Notes: generated by a model not told the origin, from the sequence alone. A DNA stretch of 64,000 bases from Chitinophagales bacterium (GCA_017303455.1 JAFLBM010000016.1:1-64000), one strand, 5' to 3'. Counted from the stretch's first letter, positions 1-9,376 are shown. Program-made: numbers and translations.

Positions 1-840
1 ATGGCGGCCCTGAGTGAAGTGGTATGGAGCAGCAGGGAAAACAGGAACTGGGAAAGTTTTGAGAAAAGATTGATGACGCAGTTTAAGCGATATGAAAAAT
101 GGGGAGCTGATTACAGCAAGGCATATTTTGATTTGAAGGCTACTGCCATGCCATCGAAGGATAACAATTCTGTTTCCTGGAAACTAGAGAGTAAAATAAT
201 AGGATCTGTCATTCAATACAGGGATGCTGAAGATAAAGATGATACTGGCGTATCGGATTTTTTTGACTACACAGTCCCGCTTAATGTTGAAAAAACTACT
301 ACTTATGAAGCAATGACAAAAATTACAAACCAGCAGGTTGGGAATACCCTAATTCAAAAATTCTACTTCAACAAAGCCACCGGCAAGCCCATCACCTTAC
401 ATATTCCGCCATCCAAAAACTATCCCGGTGATGGTGCCTTTACGTTAGTGAATGGTATTCAAAACCAAAAGGGATTGGCCAGGAGCAAAGAGTTTCTTGG
501 TTTCAGCGGTGCTGATTGTGAGGCCCTGATCAATCTCGGCAGTTTCCAGGAAATAGCATCCGTTACGGTGCATGTATTCCAGCAAAAAAGTTCCTGGATC
601 TGGAACCCGGCTTCCGTAGAAGTTTTTTCATCCGTGGATGGTATGTACTTCAGCAGTGTAGGCTCATCCGGCGATGTAACAGCAACTGCATCTGGTAATG
701 GCACCATCACAGTTAATTGTAATAACACTCTAACCAGCTTTATAAAAGTAATCGTAAAGAATTTTGGTAATATTCCCGAAGGCAATCCCGGTTCCGGTAA
801 AAAGGCATGGCTATTTGTGGATGAGATCGAAGTGAATTAG
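1..840 (+). CDS. beta-N-acetylhexosaminidase (GH20), C-terminal part
   Basis: Only the C-terminal 279 residues are present; the reading frame is open at the window's first base, so the initial ATG is an internal methionine. Residues 1-46 look like the end of a GH20 TIM barrel (AALSEVVWS, then NWESFEKRL and a YEKWGADYSKAYFDL tail, the usual last helices of the family). From about residue 140 on, the sequence resembles an F5/8 type C (discoidin-like) carbohydrate-binding module with an INLGSFQEIASVTVHVFQ strand and a VEVFSSVDG strand. GH20 enzymes release terminal GlcNAc from chitooligosaccharides or glycans, usually in the periplasm or outside the cell. The next gene handles glucosamine-6-phosphate, which supports an amino-sugar role. 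The family call rests on the short barrel end. Confidence 0.82.
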   Translation: MAALSEVVWSSRENRNWESFEKRLMTQFKRYEKWGADYSKAYFDLKATAMPSKDNNSVSWKLESKIIGSVIQYRDAEDKDDTGVSDFFDYTVPLNVEKTTTYEAMTKITNQQVGNTLIQKFYFNKATGKPITLHIPPSKNYPGDGAFTLVNGIQNQKGLARSKEFLGFSGADCEALINLGSFQEIASVTVHVFQQKSSWIWNPASVEVFSSVDGMYFSSVGSSGDVTATASGNGTITVNCNNTLTSFIKVIVKNFGNIPEGNPGSGKKAWLFVDEIEVN

Positions 841-891
841 GATTGCAGGTTTTTGCTGCCACAATCTTATTCTCTGCCATTGACATTTTTA

Positions 892-899
892 TATCTTTG
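892..899 (+). promoter_or_regulatory. possible Bacteroidota -7 promoter box before nagB fusion
   Basis: TATCTTTG matches the Bacteroidota -7 consensus TAnnTTTG and lies 28 bp upstream of the start codon at 928. No convincing TTTG -33 element is seen at the usual spacing, so this is a weak prediction. It would give the deaminase its own promoter separate from the upstream hexosaminidase gene. Confidence 0.35.
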
Positions 900-927
900 A
901 CAGGCAATAAACGAAAACTTATTTTGC

Positions 928-2856
928 ATGGCTAAGAAAACAGCTCCTATTGACCTCACTGATAGTTTTGAAAAGATCCCTGTAAAGATTTATCCTGACC
1001 TGAAAGAAGGATCCAAATTTGTTGCCCAGCAAATCGCCAACCTGATCCGGGAAAAGCAACAGAAAAAAGAAAAATGCGTGTTGGGATTAGCCACCGGCTC
1101 CACACCAAAAACATTATATGCAGAACTGGTGCGGATGCACCGCGAAGAAAAACTCAGTTTTAAGAACGTTATTACGTTCAACCTTGACGAGTATTATCCT
1201 ATCGATAACAAAGCACTGCAAAGTTATGACCGTTTTATGCGGATCAACTTGTTTGACCATGTCGATATCAATCCCAAAAATATTCATATCCCCAACGGCG
1301 AGATCAAAAAGGATGATATTAAGGCCCATTGTAACGAATATGAGAAAAAAATAAAAGAAGCAGGAGGTATTGATCTGCAAATTCTCGGCATTGGTAACAA
1401 CGGGCATATTGGTTTTAACGAACCGGGCTCTGGTATCTATTCTAAAACAAGGCTGATCACTTTAGATACTTCCACCCGTATTGCGAATGCGTATGAATTT
1501 GCCAATATATCGGAAGTACCCCGCTTAGCGATAACCATGGGTATCGGAACGATCTTACAATCCAAAAAGATCATCCTGATGGCGTGGGGGTCCGGTAAAG
1601 CCCCCGTTATCAAAATGGCCGCTGAAGATGACGATAACGAACATGTACCCGCTTCCTTACTGCAAAATCATGATGATGTCACCTTTGTGGTGGATGAAGC
1701 CGCAGCTTCAGAGCTGACCAGAAATAAATCACCCTGGCTGACCGGCGATTGTGAATGGACACCCAAGATGATCAAGAAGGCTGTGGTAAATATGGCCCTG
1801 AAATTAAAGAAGCCTGTATTGAGCCTCACCAATGCTGATTATAATGAATACGGATTAAGCGACCTGCTCGTGGAAAAAGGGGATGCTTACGAGATCAATC
1901 TGCAAGTATACTATATGCTGCGGGATTCCATCACCGGCTGGCCGGGCGGAAAGCCGGATGCCAATATGCCCAATCACCCGGAACGTTCCAATCCTTATCC
2001 CAAAAAAGTGATCATCTTCTCCCCTCACCCGGATGATGATATCATCAGTATGGGTGGAACGTTCCAGCGTTTACAGGACCAGGGACATGAAGTGCATGTC
2101 GGTTACCAGACCAGTGGTAATATTGCCGTCACTGATGAATTTGTGACCCGCTTTCTGGACTTTGCCGTGGGCTTTGAAGAAATAGCAGGTATTGATACAA
2201 GTACATCAGGAAAGATATTGAATGATGCCAGGAAATTCATTGCCAAAAAGAAATCGAACCAGGTGGATACGCCGAATATCCGTGCCATCAAAGGGTTGAT
2301 CAGGCGATGTGAAGCAAGGGCCACCTGCCGCTATGTGGGTATCAAAGATGAACATATCCATTTCCAGAATCTTCCTTTTTATGAAACAGGAACGATCGAG
2401 AAAAAACCCATGAGTGAGAAAGATATAAAAATCACTATGGAATTATTGCGGCAGGTAAAACCCCAGCAAGTCTATTGTGCCGGTGATTTTGCCGACCCGC
2501 ACGGTACCCACATCGTTTGTTTCAATGTGGTATTAGAATCGCTCAAACGCATTAAAGCAGCCGGAGATGACTGGATCAATGACTGCTGGCTTTGGTTATA
2601 TAAAGGGGCCTGGCAGGAATGGAATATTGAAGAAATTGAAATGGCCATACCCATGAGCCCCGACCAGGTATTAAAAAAACGTTTTGGCATCTTTATTCAC
2701 CAGTCGCAAAAAGACATGGTGCCTTTCCAGGGCAGTGATTCGAGAGAGTTCTGGCAACGGGCCGAGGAAAGAAATGCAGCCACGGCAAACCTTTATGCCG
2801 ACCTGGGGCTTACGCATTACGCAGCCATGGAAGCCTTTGTCAGATGGCATTATTAA
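928..2856 (+). CDS. nagB: glucosamine-6-phosphate deaminase fused to PIG-L deacetylase domain
   Basis: Residues about 15-270 are a NagB domain that converts glucosamine-6-phosphate to fructose-6-phosphate and ammonia. The GLATGSTP phosphate loop is at 53-60, LDEYYP at 86-91, and the GNNGHIGFNEP motif carries the catalytic His160. Residues about 358-600 form a PIG-L/LmbE-type zinc deacetylase domain with PHPDDD at 366-371 and DPHGTH at 523-528 as likely metal ligands. At 642 residues the protein is more than twice a stand-alone NagB. The fusion is known in Bacteroidota, where the second domain could remove N-acetyl groups from an amino sugar before deamination; that coupling is inference. No signal peptide is seen, so it should be cytoplasmic. 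It follows a hexosaminidase gene by 87 bp, consistent with GlcNAc salvage. Confidence 0.93.
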   Translation: MAKKTAPIDLTDSFEKIPVKIYPDLKEGSKFVAQQIANLIREKQQKKEKCVLGLATGSTPKTLYAELVRMHREEKLSFKNVITFNLDEYYPIDNKALQSYDRFMRINLFDHVDINPKNIHIPNGEIKKDDIKAHCNEYEKKIKEAGGIDLQILGIGNNGHIGFNEPGSGIYSKTRLITLDTSTRIANAYEFANISEVPRLAITMGIGTILQSKKIILMAWGSGKAPVIKMAAEDDDNEHVPASLLQNHDDVTFVVDEAAASELTRNKSPWLTGDCEWTPKMIKKAVVNMALKLKKPVLSLTNADYNEYGLSDLLVEKGDAYEINLQVYYMLRDSITGWPGGKPDANMPNHPERSNPYPKKVIIFSPHPDDDIISMGGTFQRLQDQGHEVHVGYQTSGNIAVTDEFVTRFLDFAVGFEEIAGIDTSTSGKILNDARKFIAKKKSNQVDTPNIRAIKGLIRRCEARATCRYVGIKDEHIHFQNLPFYETGTIEKKPMSEKDIKITMELLRQVKPQQVYCAGDFADPHGTHIVCFNVVLESLKRIKAAGDDWINDCWLWLYKGAWQEWNIEEIEMAIPMSPDQVLKKRFGIFIHQSQKDMVPFQGSDSREFWQRAEERNAATANLYADLGLTHYAAMEAFVRWHY

Positions 2857-2876
2857 ACCTAAAAAGAAACTAATCT

Positions 2877-3542
2877 ATGCAACTTACTAAACAAGATGGC
2901 ATAGATTTTATTGAATCTACAATTAAAGCCCTTTTAAACACATTACCAGGGTTAGGCGGGGTGGCATCTGGATTTTCTGATGTTCTTGAAAGAAGAAATA
3001 AAGAAAGATTGCAAAACGTACTTGATGATTTGCAAGAGCAAATTAATAATAAAAATAATTGCATAAATAGTTCATTTATAAGAAGCGAGGATTTTGTTGA
3101 TGTATGTATTCTTTCGCTTAATAAAATATGTAACGAAAGAACACAATTAAAACGAAAAGCCTATCAAAACATTCTTTTCTATGGGATATTTTCTTCTTCG
3201 ATAGTTGCTGAAGCTATGGAAGATCAAATTAGACTTATTGATCAATTAAACTCTGCACACATAGAAATTCTAAGGCTAATGTATGACCCAATTAATTTAG
3301 CTAAAGAAATGGGGAAAGATGGAATTTCACGCAACAACTTATTCCTGTTATTAAGAGAACTTCTCCCTAATTGGGAAAGAGATTATATTCTAGACCATCT
3401 TGCGGATTTAGAATACATGAGATTAATTGATCCTATTTCTGGGGGATCCGAAGTGATGCAAACTAAAATCACTGTCGAACAAATCGCAGGAAAATTAACG
3501 TCGCGAGGTATGGCCCTAATTAGTTTTATTAAAAGTAATTAA
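2877..3542 (+). CDS. hypothetical protein, AT-rich
   Basis: A 221-residue protein not recognised. The ATG lies 20 bp after the deaminase stop. The N-terminal third has an amphipathic stretch (SGFSDVLERRNKERLQNVL) that may form a coiled coil. The C-terminal third, with the DGISRNNLFLLLRELLPNW and DYILDHLADLEYMRLI stretches, resembles a winged-helix-like fold in rhythm only. There is no signal peptide or membrane segment. Base composition and codon use (AAA, AAT and TTA rich) are clearly more AT-rich than its neighbours, and it sits directly against the 3' side of tRNA-Arg, a classic place for acquired DNA. It may be a foreign gene; no function is assigned. Confidence 0.7.
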   Translation: MQLTKQDGIDFIESTIKALLNTLPGLGGVASGFSDVLERRNKERLQNVLDDLQEQINNKNNCINSSFIRSEDFVDVCILSLNKICNERTQLKRKAYQNILFYGIFSSSIVAEAMEDQIRLIDQLNSAHIEILRLMYDPINLAKEMGKDGISRNNLFLLLRELLPNWERDYILDHLADLEYMRLIDPISGGSEVMQTKITVEQIAGKLTSRGMALISFIKSN

Positions 3543-3559
3543 ACCAAAATAAGGGAAAT

Positions 3560-3584
3560 AAAAAAGCCACGTTAAACGTGGCTT
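3560..3584 (-). terminator. terminator of tRNA-Arg
   Basis: A perfect 9-bp stem (AAGCCACGT at 3564-3572, ACGTGGCTT at 3576-3584) with a 3-nt loop, followed on the minus strand by a run of T (A run at 3560-3563 on the plus strand). The stem begins at the last base of the encoded CCA end, so it closes the tRNA transcript at once. Confidence 0.85.
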
Positions 3585-3660
3585 GGTGACCCCGTCAGGA
3601 TTCAAACCTGAAACCTTTTGATCCGTAGTCAAATGCTCTATTCAATTGAGCTACGGGGCC
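3584..3660 (-). tRNA. tRNA-Arg (anticodon ACG)
   Basis: Read on the minus strand, the cloverleaf starts GGCCCCG, which pairs with CGGGGTC at the 3' end (one G-U). The D stem is GCTC/GAGC, the anticodon stem TTTGA/TCAAA with loop CTACGGA giving anticodon ACG, and the T arm contains GGTTTGAATCC. The discriminator A is at 3587 and CCA is encoded at 3584-3586. ACG, edited to ICG, reads CGU, CGC and CGA arginine codons. Confidence 0.95.
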
Positions 3661-3731
3661 AATGGGCGGCAAATATAGGGTAAATTGCCAAAATTGAAAA
3701 TTCGAATTTCACAACCTTTTTTCGGCTAAGG

Positions 3732-6700
3732 TCATTTTTCTCTCCAGTCCGGTACATATTTATCCAGCAGGGCCTGGTATTCTTTATAATTCTTCAACCC
3801 CGAGAGATCGGGATCGCTGAATAAGGCATCAAAATTCTTATACCCTCTTTCATAGGCCTGCCGGAGATAAAGGATTGCCTGCTCCGGTTTGTTCTGCAAT
3901 GCATAGCTGCAGGCCAGGTCAAAATAAGCTTTCCCATTCTTAGGATTTAAACGGATTGAACGCTGGATGTAAATGACCGAAGAATCATATTGCCGTAAAG
4001 AATGAAATAATATACCAAGGTTGAACGCTGAACTATAGTTATTAGAGTCAATGGCTACCGCACGGCGATAATAAACAAAAGCAGAATCATGCTGTTCCAT
4101 CGTCATATAAGCAGCGCCAATATTATTATGCGCCGCTACGTGGAGCGGATTTTGTTCAATTACTTTTTTGAAATAGTACACCGAAGAATCATATTGTTTC
4201 ATTTCATGGAAATAAAAAGCCAGGGTCTCATTTAACTGGTCAGGATCAGCCGGCCGGGCAGCCAGTTGTTTTTTAAAATAAAAACCGGCGGAGTCAAATT
4301 GCTTCAGTTGCCTGAATACCATAGAAAGATTGGCCATCGCCGTGGTATTCTCCGGGTTCACCTGTAATGAACGCTGCAGATAGGCCATGGCAGAATCCAG
4401 TTGCTTCATTTCTTTCATCACCAGTCCCATATTATTATACAACTGGGAATTTCGTGGATCCAAAGCAATAGCCCTGCGATAATAGGTCCGGGCTGAATCA
4501 TAGCGTTTCTGGTCAAGGAAGATCAGGCCAAGATCATTAATGACTGAAATACTGTTGGGATCAAACTGGGGTAATGTTCTCAGATAATTGGTTACCGAAT
4601 CGGGCTGCCCCAGTTCCCGGTACACTTTCATCAGGTTATTATAGGCCGACCGGTAATCCGGTTTTATGAATAACGCCTTCTTGAAATAAGCTTTGGCAGA
4701 ATCATAGTTATTATCCTGCCGGTAAATAACCCCCAGGCTGTTCAGAATGGTTGGGTTGAATGGCTCTGTTTTTATCGCTTTCTGAAAATAGGCATAGGTA
4801 GAATCGGGTTGTTTCTGTTCTTTAAATACCAATCCGAGATTGATCAGGGAAAAGGCAGAAAAGGGATTTACCTGCAAAGCACTGCGGTAATAATAACTGG
4901 CTGAATCCAATTGCTTCATATTGAAACAAACCCGGCCGAGATTATTCCAGGCTTCTTCATATTTGGGGTCAAAGTCTATAGCAGCCCGGTAATACGTTTT
5001 AGCTGAATCATACATTTTCAGTTCCTTATAAAAATTACCGATATAAATATTCACGATAGACTTATCCTGGTAATTGGCAAAAGCTTTGGTGAAATAGATC
5101 CTCGCCGAGTCGGCATTATTCTGCCCGATAAATGCCTTGCTGATACCATTATAGGCACTGACAAATTTGGGATCGGCAGCAATGGCTTTCCGGAAATACA
5201 CAATCGCCTCCTCATAATTCTTCTTCTCATTATTCAGCCAGCCGATATTATTACTGGCATACACATTCGCCGGTTCAATCACCAATGCCTTTTGGTAATT
5301 GACGATAGCCGAATCGGCTCTTGAGAGTGAATAATAATAATGACCCAGGTCCACATAAGCATCTGCACTACCGGGATCAACCTGTATGGCTTTGCGGTAG
5401 TACTTCAAGGCTGAATCCACCCGGCCAAGACTTTTATACGAATAAGCCAATGTTACATAGGGATACCGCCAGTTCGGAGCAGCAGCAATCGATCTTCTTG
5501 CGTAAAAAATGGCGCTGTCGATCCGGCTGTTATCAAAATGCAGGGAAGCCAGTGTATTTAAAATGTAGGCTGCATTATTATCCGTGGCGTATGCTGAGTA
5601 GGCATACTGGAAAGCTTTATTGATATCCATCAGCCTTCTGTCTTTACCGAAATAACCCCTGGCTTTAAAAAAATTCATCCTTCCCTGCAGGGATTGTGCA
5701 AATACGGGATCATCTTCTGCAATATAACTGATCGCCTTTTCCAGCATGACCCCCACCTCGGAGAACTCCTGCCTCGCTACTTTTTCCATCCGGTCAAGAC
5801 TGCTGGTCATTTCATCACTCTTCTCTGTTTCTTCCACCTGTGCCCTGATCTTTTGTACCGAAGCAGCATCCTTACATTCAAGATAAAGGTTGATCTTGCT
5901 TTGTGCAAAATTGATGAACTCTACTGCGAGTGTTGATTGTGCATCGATGGTATAAGAAGTGCCGGGGAATTTTTTAACCATTTCGTTATAATAATATTCC
6001 GCCGAATTAGCCCCGGTCAGCCGGCTTTCTTTCACGGCAGTATTGAAGCGGTTATACGTTTCGATCAGCACCGTATCCTCCGGGTACCGGCCAATACCCC
6101 GGCTGCGGGGCGCAAAGGAAGTGCCTCCGCCTTTTGCTTTCAGTTGTTTTGTCTTCAGCCATTTGTTCAGGTAAGCCGTATCTACAATACCCATCATCTT
6201 TTCCGTATTCTCATTGCAGCAAAAGAAGGGTTCCTGTTTACGTTTGAACCGTTGTTGTGCAATAGCAGGCACATTCTGCTCCACGTATTTTTGTATTTCA
6301 CCCAGTGTGACTTTATAATCAGGAACACCTGTTCCCACGGTATCTGCCATCCCATTCAATCCGTCCACGAGGTAGTAGGTAAATAAACCATGCCCGTTAC
6401 CAATGGAAGCATCTTCCAGCGATTCCTGCCCGGCCCCGGTGGCCAGCATGATGATCTCCCCTGCTTTCTTCTCCGAAATAGCTGCATTTAATACCTGTTG
6501 CCCTTCGGAACCACCCGGTAATTCATTACTGCGGCAGGCATCCATAATAAATACCACTTCCACCCCTTTGCGGCTGAATTCACCGATCCGGCTTTTCAGC
6601 GTATAGAGCTGCACATTACCGGTTACGATATAGTTATTCTTGTCACCGGCCGGGTTGCAGTCATAGGTCAGGAAAAAAAACTCGTCCTGGTTAATAGCAT

Positions 6701-7070
6701 CTCCGTGACCGGCCAGGTAGAAAAAGAGACGGTCTCCTTTCTGCAAACCTTTTGTCTTCAGCCAGGCCATTCCTTTTACCCAGAAATTGGCGGCCATGGC
6801 CTGCTCATTCAGCAGGCAGTAGATATTACCATCCGGCACTTTCCCCCCGGCCGGCGATTTCAGGTAATCCCTGAACATTTCGGCATCCTTATCGGCATAG
6901 GTCAAGGGACGGATATACTTGTAGGTGGAAATACCCATGATCATGGCAAAGGTCTGCGGGCCCCTGGCGGAGTCGGTTTTGGTGGCCGGTGGGGTCTGAG
7001 CATGAGCGTCGCTGGCAATCATGCAAAAAAACAAACAGCCTGCAAGCAGTATTGCAAGGTATTTTCGCAT
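3732..7070 (-). CDS. secreted caspase-like (peptidase C14) protein with TPR array
   Basis: Numbering is from the ATG at 7070; an in-frame TTG at 7082 is less likely. Residues 1-25 are a signal peptide ending near AHAQ. Residues about 38-290 form a caspase/metacaspase-type p20 domain with the catalytic pair His122 (LAGHGD) and Cys179 (MDACRS). From about residue 500 to the end lies a long run of TPR repeats with a YDSAKxYYRxAIxxDP rhythm and DSA at most repeat starts, a probable protein-binding superhelix. Both catalytic residues are intact, so an active cysteine peptidase with Arg/Lys or Asp specificity is plausible but unproven. The 1112-residue length is mostly repeat. It is transcribed away from the CHASE2 gene at 7203 across a 132-bp shared gap, which suggests joint regulation. 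Confidence 0.9.
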   Translation of the reverse strand: MRKYLAILLAGCLFFCMIASDAHAQTPPATKTDSARGPQTFAMIMGISTYKYIRPLTYADKDAEMFRDYLKSPAGGKVPDGNIYCLLNEQAMAANFWVKGMAWLKTKGLQKGDRLFFYLAGHGDAINQDEFFFLTYDCNPAGDKNNYIVTGNVQLYTLKSRIGEFSRKGVEVVFIMDACRSNELPGGSEGQQVLNAAISEKKAGEIIMLATGAGQESLEDASIGNGHGLFTYYLVDGLNGMADTVGTGVPDYKVTLGEIQKYVEQNVPAIAQQRFKRKQEPFFCCNENTEKMMGIVDTAYLNKWLKTKQLKAKGGGTSFAPRSRGIGRYPEDTVLIETYNRFNTAVKESRLTGANSAEYYYNEMVKKFPGTSYTIDAQSTLAVEFINFAQSKINLYLECKDAASVQKIRAQVEETEKSDEMTSSLDRMEKVARQEFSEVGVMLEKAISYIAEDDPVFAQSLQGRMNFFKARGYFGKDRRLMDINKAFQYAYSAYATDNNAAYILNTLASLHFDNSRIDSAIFYARRSIAAAPNWRYPYVTLAYSYKSLGRVDSALKYYRKAIQVDPGSADAYVDLGHYYYSLSRADSAIVNYQKALVIEPANVYASNNIGWLNNEKKNYEEAIVYFRKAIAADPKFVSAYNGISKAFIGQNNADSARIYFTKAFANYQDKSIVNIYIGNFYKELKMYDSAKTYYRAAIDFDPKYEEAWNNLGRVCFNMKQLDSASYYYRSALQVNPFSAFSLINLGLVFKEQKQPDSTYAYFQKAIKTEPFNPTILNSLGVIYRQDNNYDSAKAYFKKALFIKPDYRSAYNNLMKVYRELGQPDSVTNYLRTLPQFDPNSISVINDLGLIFLDQKRYDSARTYYRRAIALDPRNSQLYNNMGLVMKEMKQLDSAMAYLQRSLQVNPENTTAMANLSMVFRQLKQFDSAGFYFKKQLAARPADPDQLNETLAFYFHEMKQYDSSVYYFKKVIEQNPLHVAAHNNIGAAYMTMEQHDSAFVYYRRAVAIDSNNYSSAFNLGILFHSLRQYDSSVIYIQRSIRLNPKNGKAYFDLACSYALQNKPEQAILYLRQAYERGYKNFDALFSDPDLSGLKNYKEYQALLDKYVPDWREK

Positions 7071-7202
7071 AAATTCGAACAACTAATTTACAGATTTACA
7101 GCGGATATACGACATGGAAGCGGCATAAAGGAGCTGTAAGTCCGCTAACCTCTGATACCAGCACCAATAGTCCTGTTTTCAACTAACCAATGAACTAACT
7201 GA

Positions 7203-8450
7203 ATGAAGCAGCTTCATAAACGTATCGGGCAGCATGTCCGGCGTTTTCCCCGTCATTTCACCAAGTATCTCTATGAACGGGATACCATCTTTGCCACCAT
7301 TTGGGTGTTCATATTTATTGTCGTGCTGGGAAGTATCCCCCTCAATTTATCCGTGCTGAACCCTTTGAAACTGGCGTTGAAGGATTTTGATATCAGCGAT
7401 ATAAGTTATTCGGATTTAGGTAAGGATGCCGAATATAACCTGGACAGTAACATTGTCATTATCAATATTGGTCATGCTGACCGCGAAGGCCTCTCCCTGC
7501 TGATCGATAAAACAGCGTCTTACGAACCCAAAGTAATAGGACTGGATGTGGTTTTTGAAGGTCCGCATGAAGATCCCTACAAAGACTCACTCACCAGGGC
7601 AACTATTGCAAAACATAAGAATCTTGTTATCACAAACAGGATCGACTGGGATGACATGAAAGAACCACTGAAGGGACAATATTTTTCCGATGTTACCACG
7701 CATAAAGGTTATGCAAACCTCGTCGGGGATTCAAAAACTGAACGGAACAGCATCCGGCTTTTTTCAGCCTTTGAAAAGATCAATGACACCGTTCATAATA
7801 GTTTTCCTGCTGCCCTGGTAAAAGAGTATGATGAAAAAGCATTCCGTAAACTGGAGAAAAGGCACAAGCCGGTGGATGTGATCAATTATTCAAGGCATAT
7901 TAATCAATACAGAATTGTAGAAGGTGATTCGTTGCTGCTCGGCTTGATTGTACCTGACTACATAAAAGGTAAGATCGCATTGCTGGGCTATATCAGCCAT
8001 GACCCGAACGATATAGAAGACAAAGTGTTTACCCCGATGAATGAAAAATTTGTCGGTAAATCAATCCCGGATATGAATGGGATTGTGGTGCATGCCAATA
8101 TCATCTCAATGATCCTGGAAGATAATTATGTAAATAAGTTACCTTCATGGGCCAACTGGCTGGTGGCTATATTGCTTTGCTGGCTGCATATGTCTTTCTT
8201 TATCCGGTACTATCTTGAAAATCATATCTGGTTCCATTTAGTGGCAAAGCTGGCCCAGGTTTTTTCGATCATTCTTTTTTCCTACCTGGCCATCGCCTTA
8301 TTCGACTGGTTCAATATTAAGCTGGATATGAAGTACTCGCTGGTCGTTATTATCCTGGCTGTTGACGTTATTTATTTTTACGAAGCATTTGCTGTATGGA
8401 TGCATAAAAAATATCATTACCACACTGTCTTTCACCAAAAACATCATTGA
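7203..8450 (+). CDS. CHASE2-domain membrane protein without output domain
   Basis: A transmembrane helix at about residues 29-47 is followed by an extracytoplasmic CHASE2-like sensor domain (about 50-310). It shows the family pattern LKDFDIS, then SNIVIINIGHADREG and KVIGLDVVFEG, and ends in a KIALLGYI strand. Three further hydrophobic segments lie at about 320-400, followed by a short His-rich tail. CHASE2 proteins normally pass an outside signal to an attached kinase, cyclase or CHAT/caspase-like domain; here nothing follows the helices. The output may be supplied by a separate partner, with the adjacent secreted caspase-like and FecR-like proteins the candidates. The next gene starts 2 bp after the stop, so the two are co-translated. 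Confidence 0.82.
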   Translation: MKQLHKRIGQHVRRFPRHFTKYLYERDTIFATIWVFIFIVVLGSIPLNLSVLNPLKLALKDFDISDISYSDLGKDAEYNLDSNIVIINIGHADREGLSLLIDKTASYEPKVIGLDVVFEGPHEDPYKDSLTRATIAKHKNLVITNRIDWDDMKEPLKGQYFSDVTTHKGYANLVGDSKTERNSIRLFSAFEKINDTVHNSFPAALVKEYDEKAFRKLEKRHKPVDVINYSRHINQYRIVEGDSLLLGLIVPDYIKGKIALLGYISHDPNDIEDKVFTPMNEKFVGKSIPDMNGIVVHANIISMILEDNYVNKLPSWANWLVAILLCWLHMSFFIRYYLENHIWFHLVAKLAQVFSIILFSYLAIALFDWFNIKLDMKYSLVVIILAVDVIYFYEAFAVWMHKKYHYHTVFHQKHH

Positions 8451-8452
8451 TC

Positions 8453-9352
8453 ATGAAAAAGTTCTTTTTATTGTCTGCCTTCCTATCAGGTATTTACCTG
8501 CTCCGGGCACAGGATAATGGTTTCCTTATTTACAGTTATAAAGGGAATATAGCTGTCATTGAAAACAAAGTGGAAAGTAAGGCCAAAGTGGGTAAACTGT
8601 TGAACAGTGCAGCCAGCATCAAAGTAGCGGCCGGCGGAACCGTTACCCTGATCTGTAACGAAGCGGCCATGTTCAGTATCAGTAAAGCCGGGACCTATAC
8701 TTTAAATTCCTTTGGTGATTCCTGCAAAGTTTCCACCAGTTCCGTTAGTGCCAATTATGTAAAATATGTATGGGCACAAATGACAAAAGCAAGCAGCTCG
8801 CCGGGAAGTGACCGGAAGAAATTCATGAATACAGTGGGAGCTGTGAGCCGTTCTGTCAATAATATCTGGATCGATCCAAGACTGGATACCGTGAATTATT
8901 CCGGCGGTGAATTTCCCTTATCCTGGAAATCCTATGCCGACGCCAAAGATTTTGAATTCTCCTTATTCAATGCAGGCAATACAACAACGCCTGCTTTTAA
9001 AACCGTGGTGGGCAAATTAAAGATCCCGATACAGAATTTTGCTGCCAAAATAAAACCCGGCAACTCCTACTTATGGACAGCCGCGGTAAAAGGTGAGAAC
9101 AATGATGAATTAAAAGTGCTGAACTATGTGACGAAGGAAGTCTTCCAGGCAATGCTGGCTGCGCTAAAATCTTCAGCCGGTGCGTTTGAAAATTCTGCGG
9201 AAGAAGCCTACCGCCTGGGTTTCCTGCTGGAAGATGCACATTACCTGGCGGAGGCCTATCAATACTATTCAAAAGCAGCAACCCTGGCACCGGATGTTCC
9301 GCTCTACCGCTCCACCCTGATGTCCTTCAAAAAAGATTATGAAATAAAATAA
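8453..9352 (+). CDS. FecR-like secreted protein
   Basis: 299 residues from the ATG at 8453, 2 bp after the CHASE2 stop; a TTG at 8447 overlaps that stop and is less likely. A signal peptide ends near LLRAQ. Residues about 25-95 (GNIAVIENKVESKAKVG, then a SIKVAAGGTVTLICN strand and GTYTL) have the beta pattern of a FecR domain. The middle resembles a beta-sandwich, and the last 60 residues (AEEAYRLGFLLEDAHYLAEA, then YYSKAATLAPD) look like a single TPR-type helical hairpin. No catalytic motif is visible. A role as periplasmic partner of the CHASE2 protein is inferred from the tight linkage. Confidence 0.7.
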   Translation: MKKFFLLSAFLSGIYLLRAQDNGFLIYSYKGNIAVIENKVESKAKVGKLLNSAASIKVAAGGTVTLICNEAAMFSISKAGTYTLNSFGDSCKVSTSSVSANYVKYVWAQMTKASSSPGSDRKKFMNTVGAVSRSVNNIWIDPRLDTVNYSGGEFPLSWKSYADAKDFEFSLFNAGNTTTPAFKTVVGKLKIPIQNFAAKIKPGNSYLWTAAVKGENNDELKVLNYVTKEVFQAMLAALKSSAGAFENSAEEAYRLGFLLEDAHYLAEAYQYYSKAATLAPDVPLYRSTLMSFKKDYEIK

Positions 9353-9376
9353 GCCGTTAAAGTTTTTTCTGCTCAG

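Noticed and set aside
5694..6606. Several plus-strand frames opposite the caspase/TPR gene
   Set aside because: The minus-strand protein shows intact catalytic motifs and TPR periodicity; the opposite frames are shadows.
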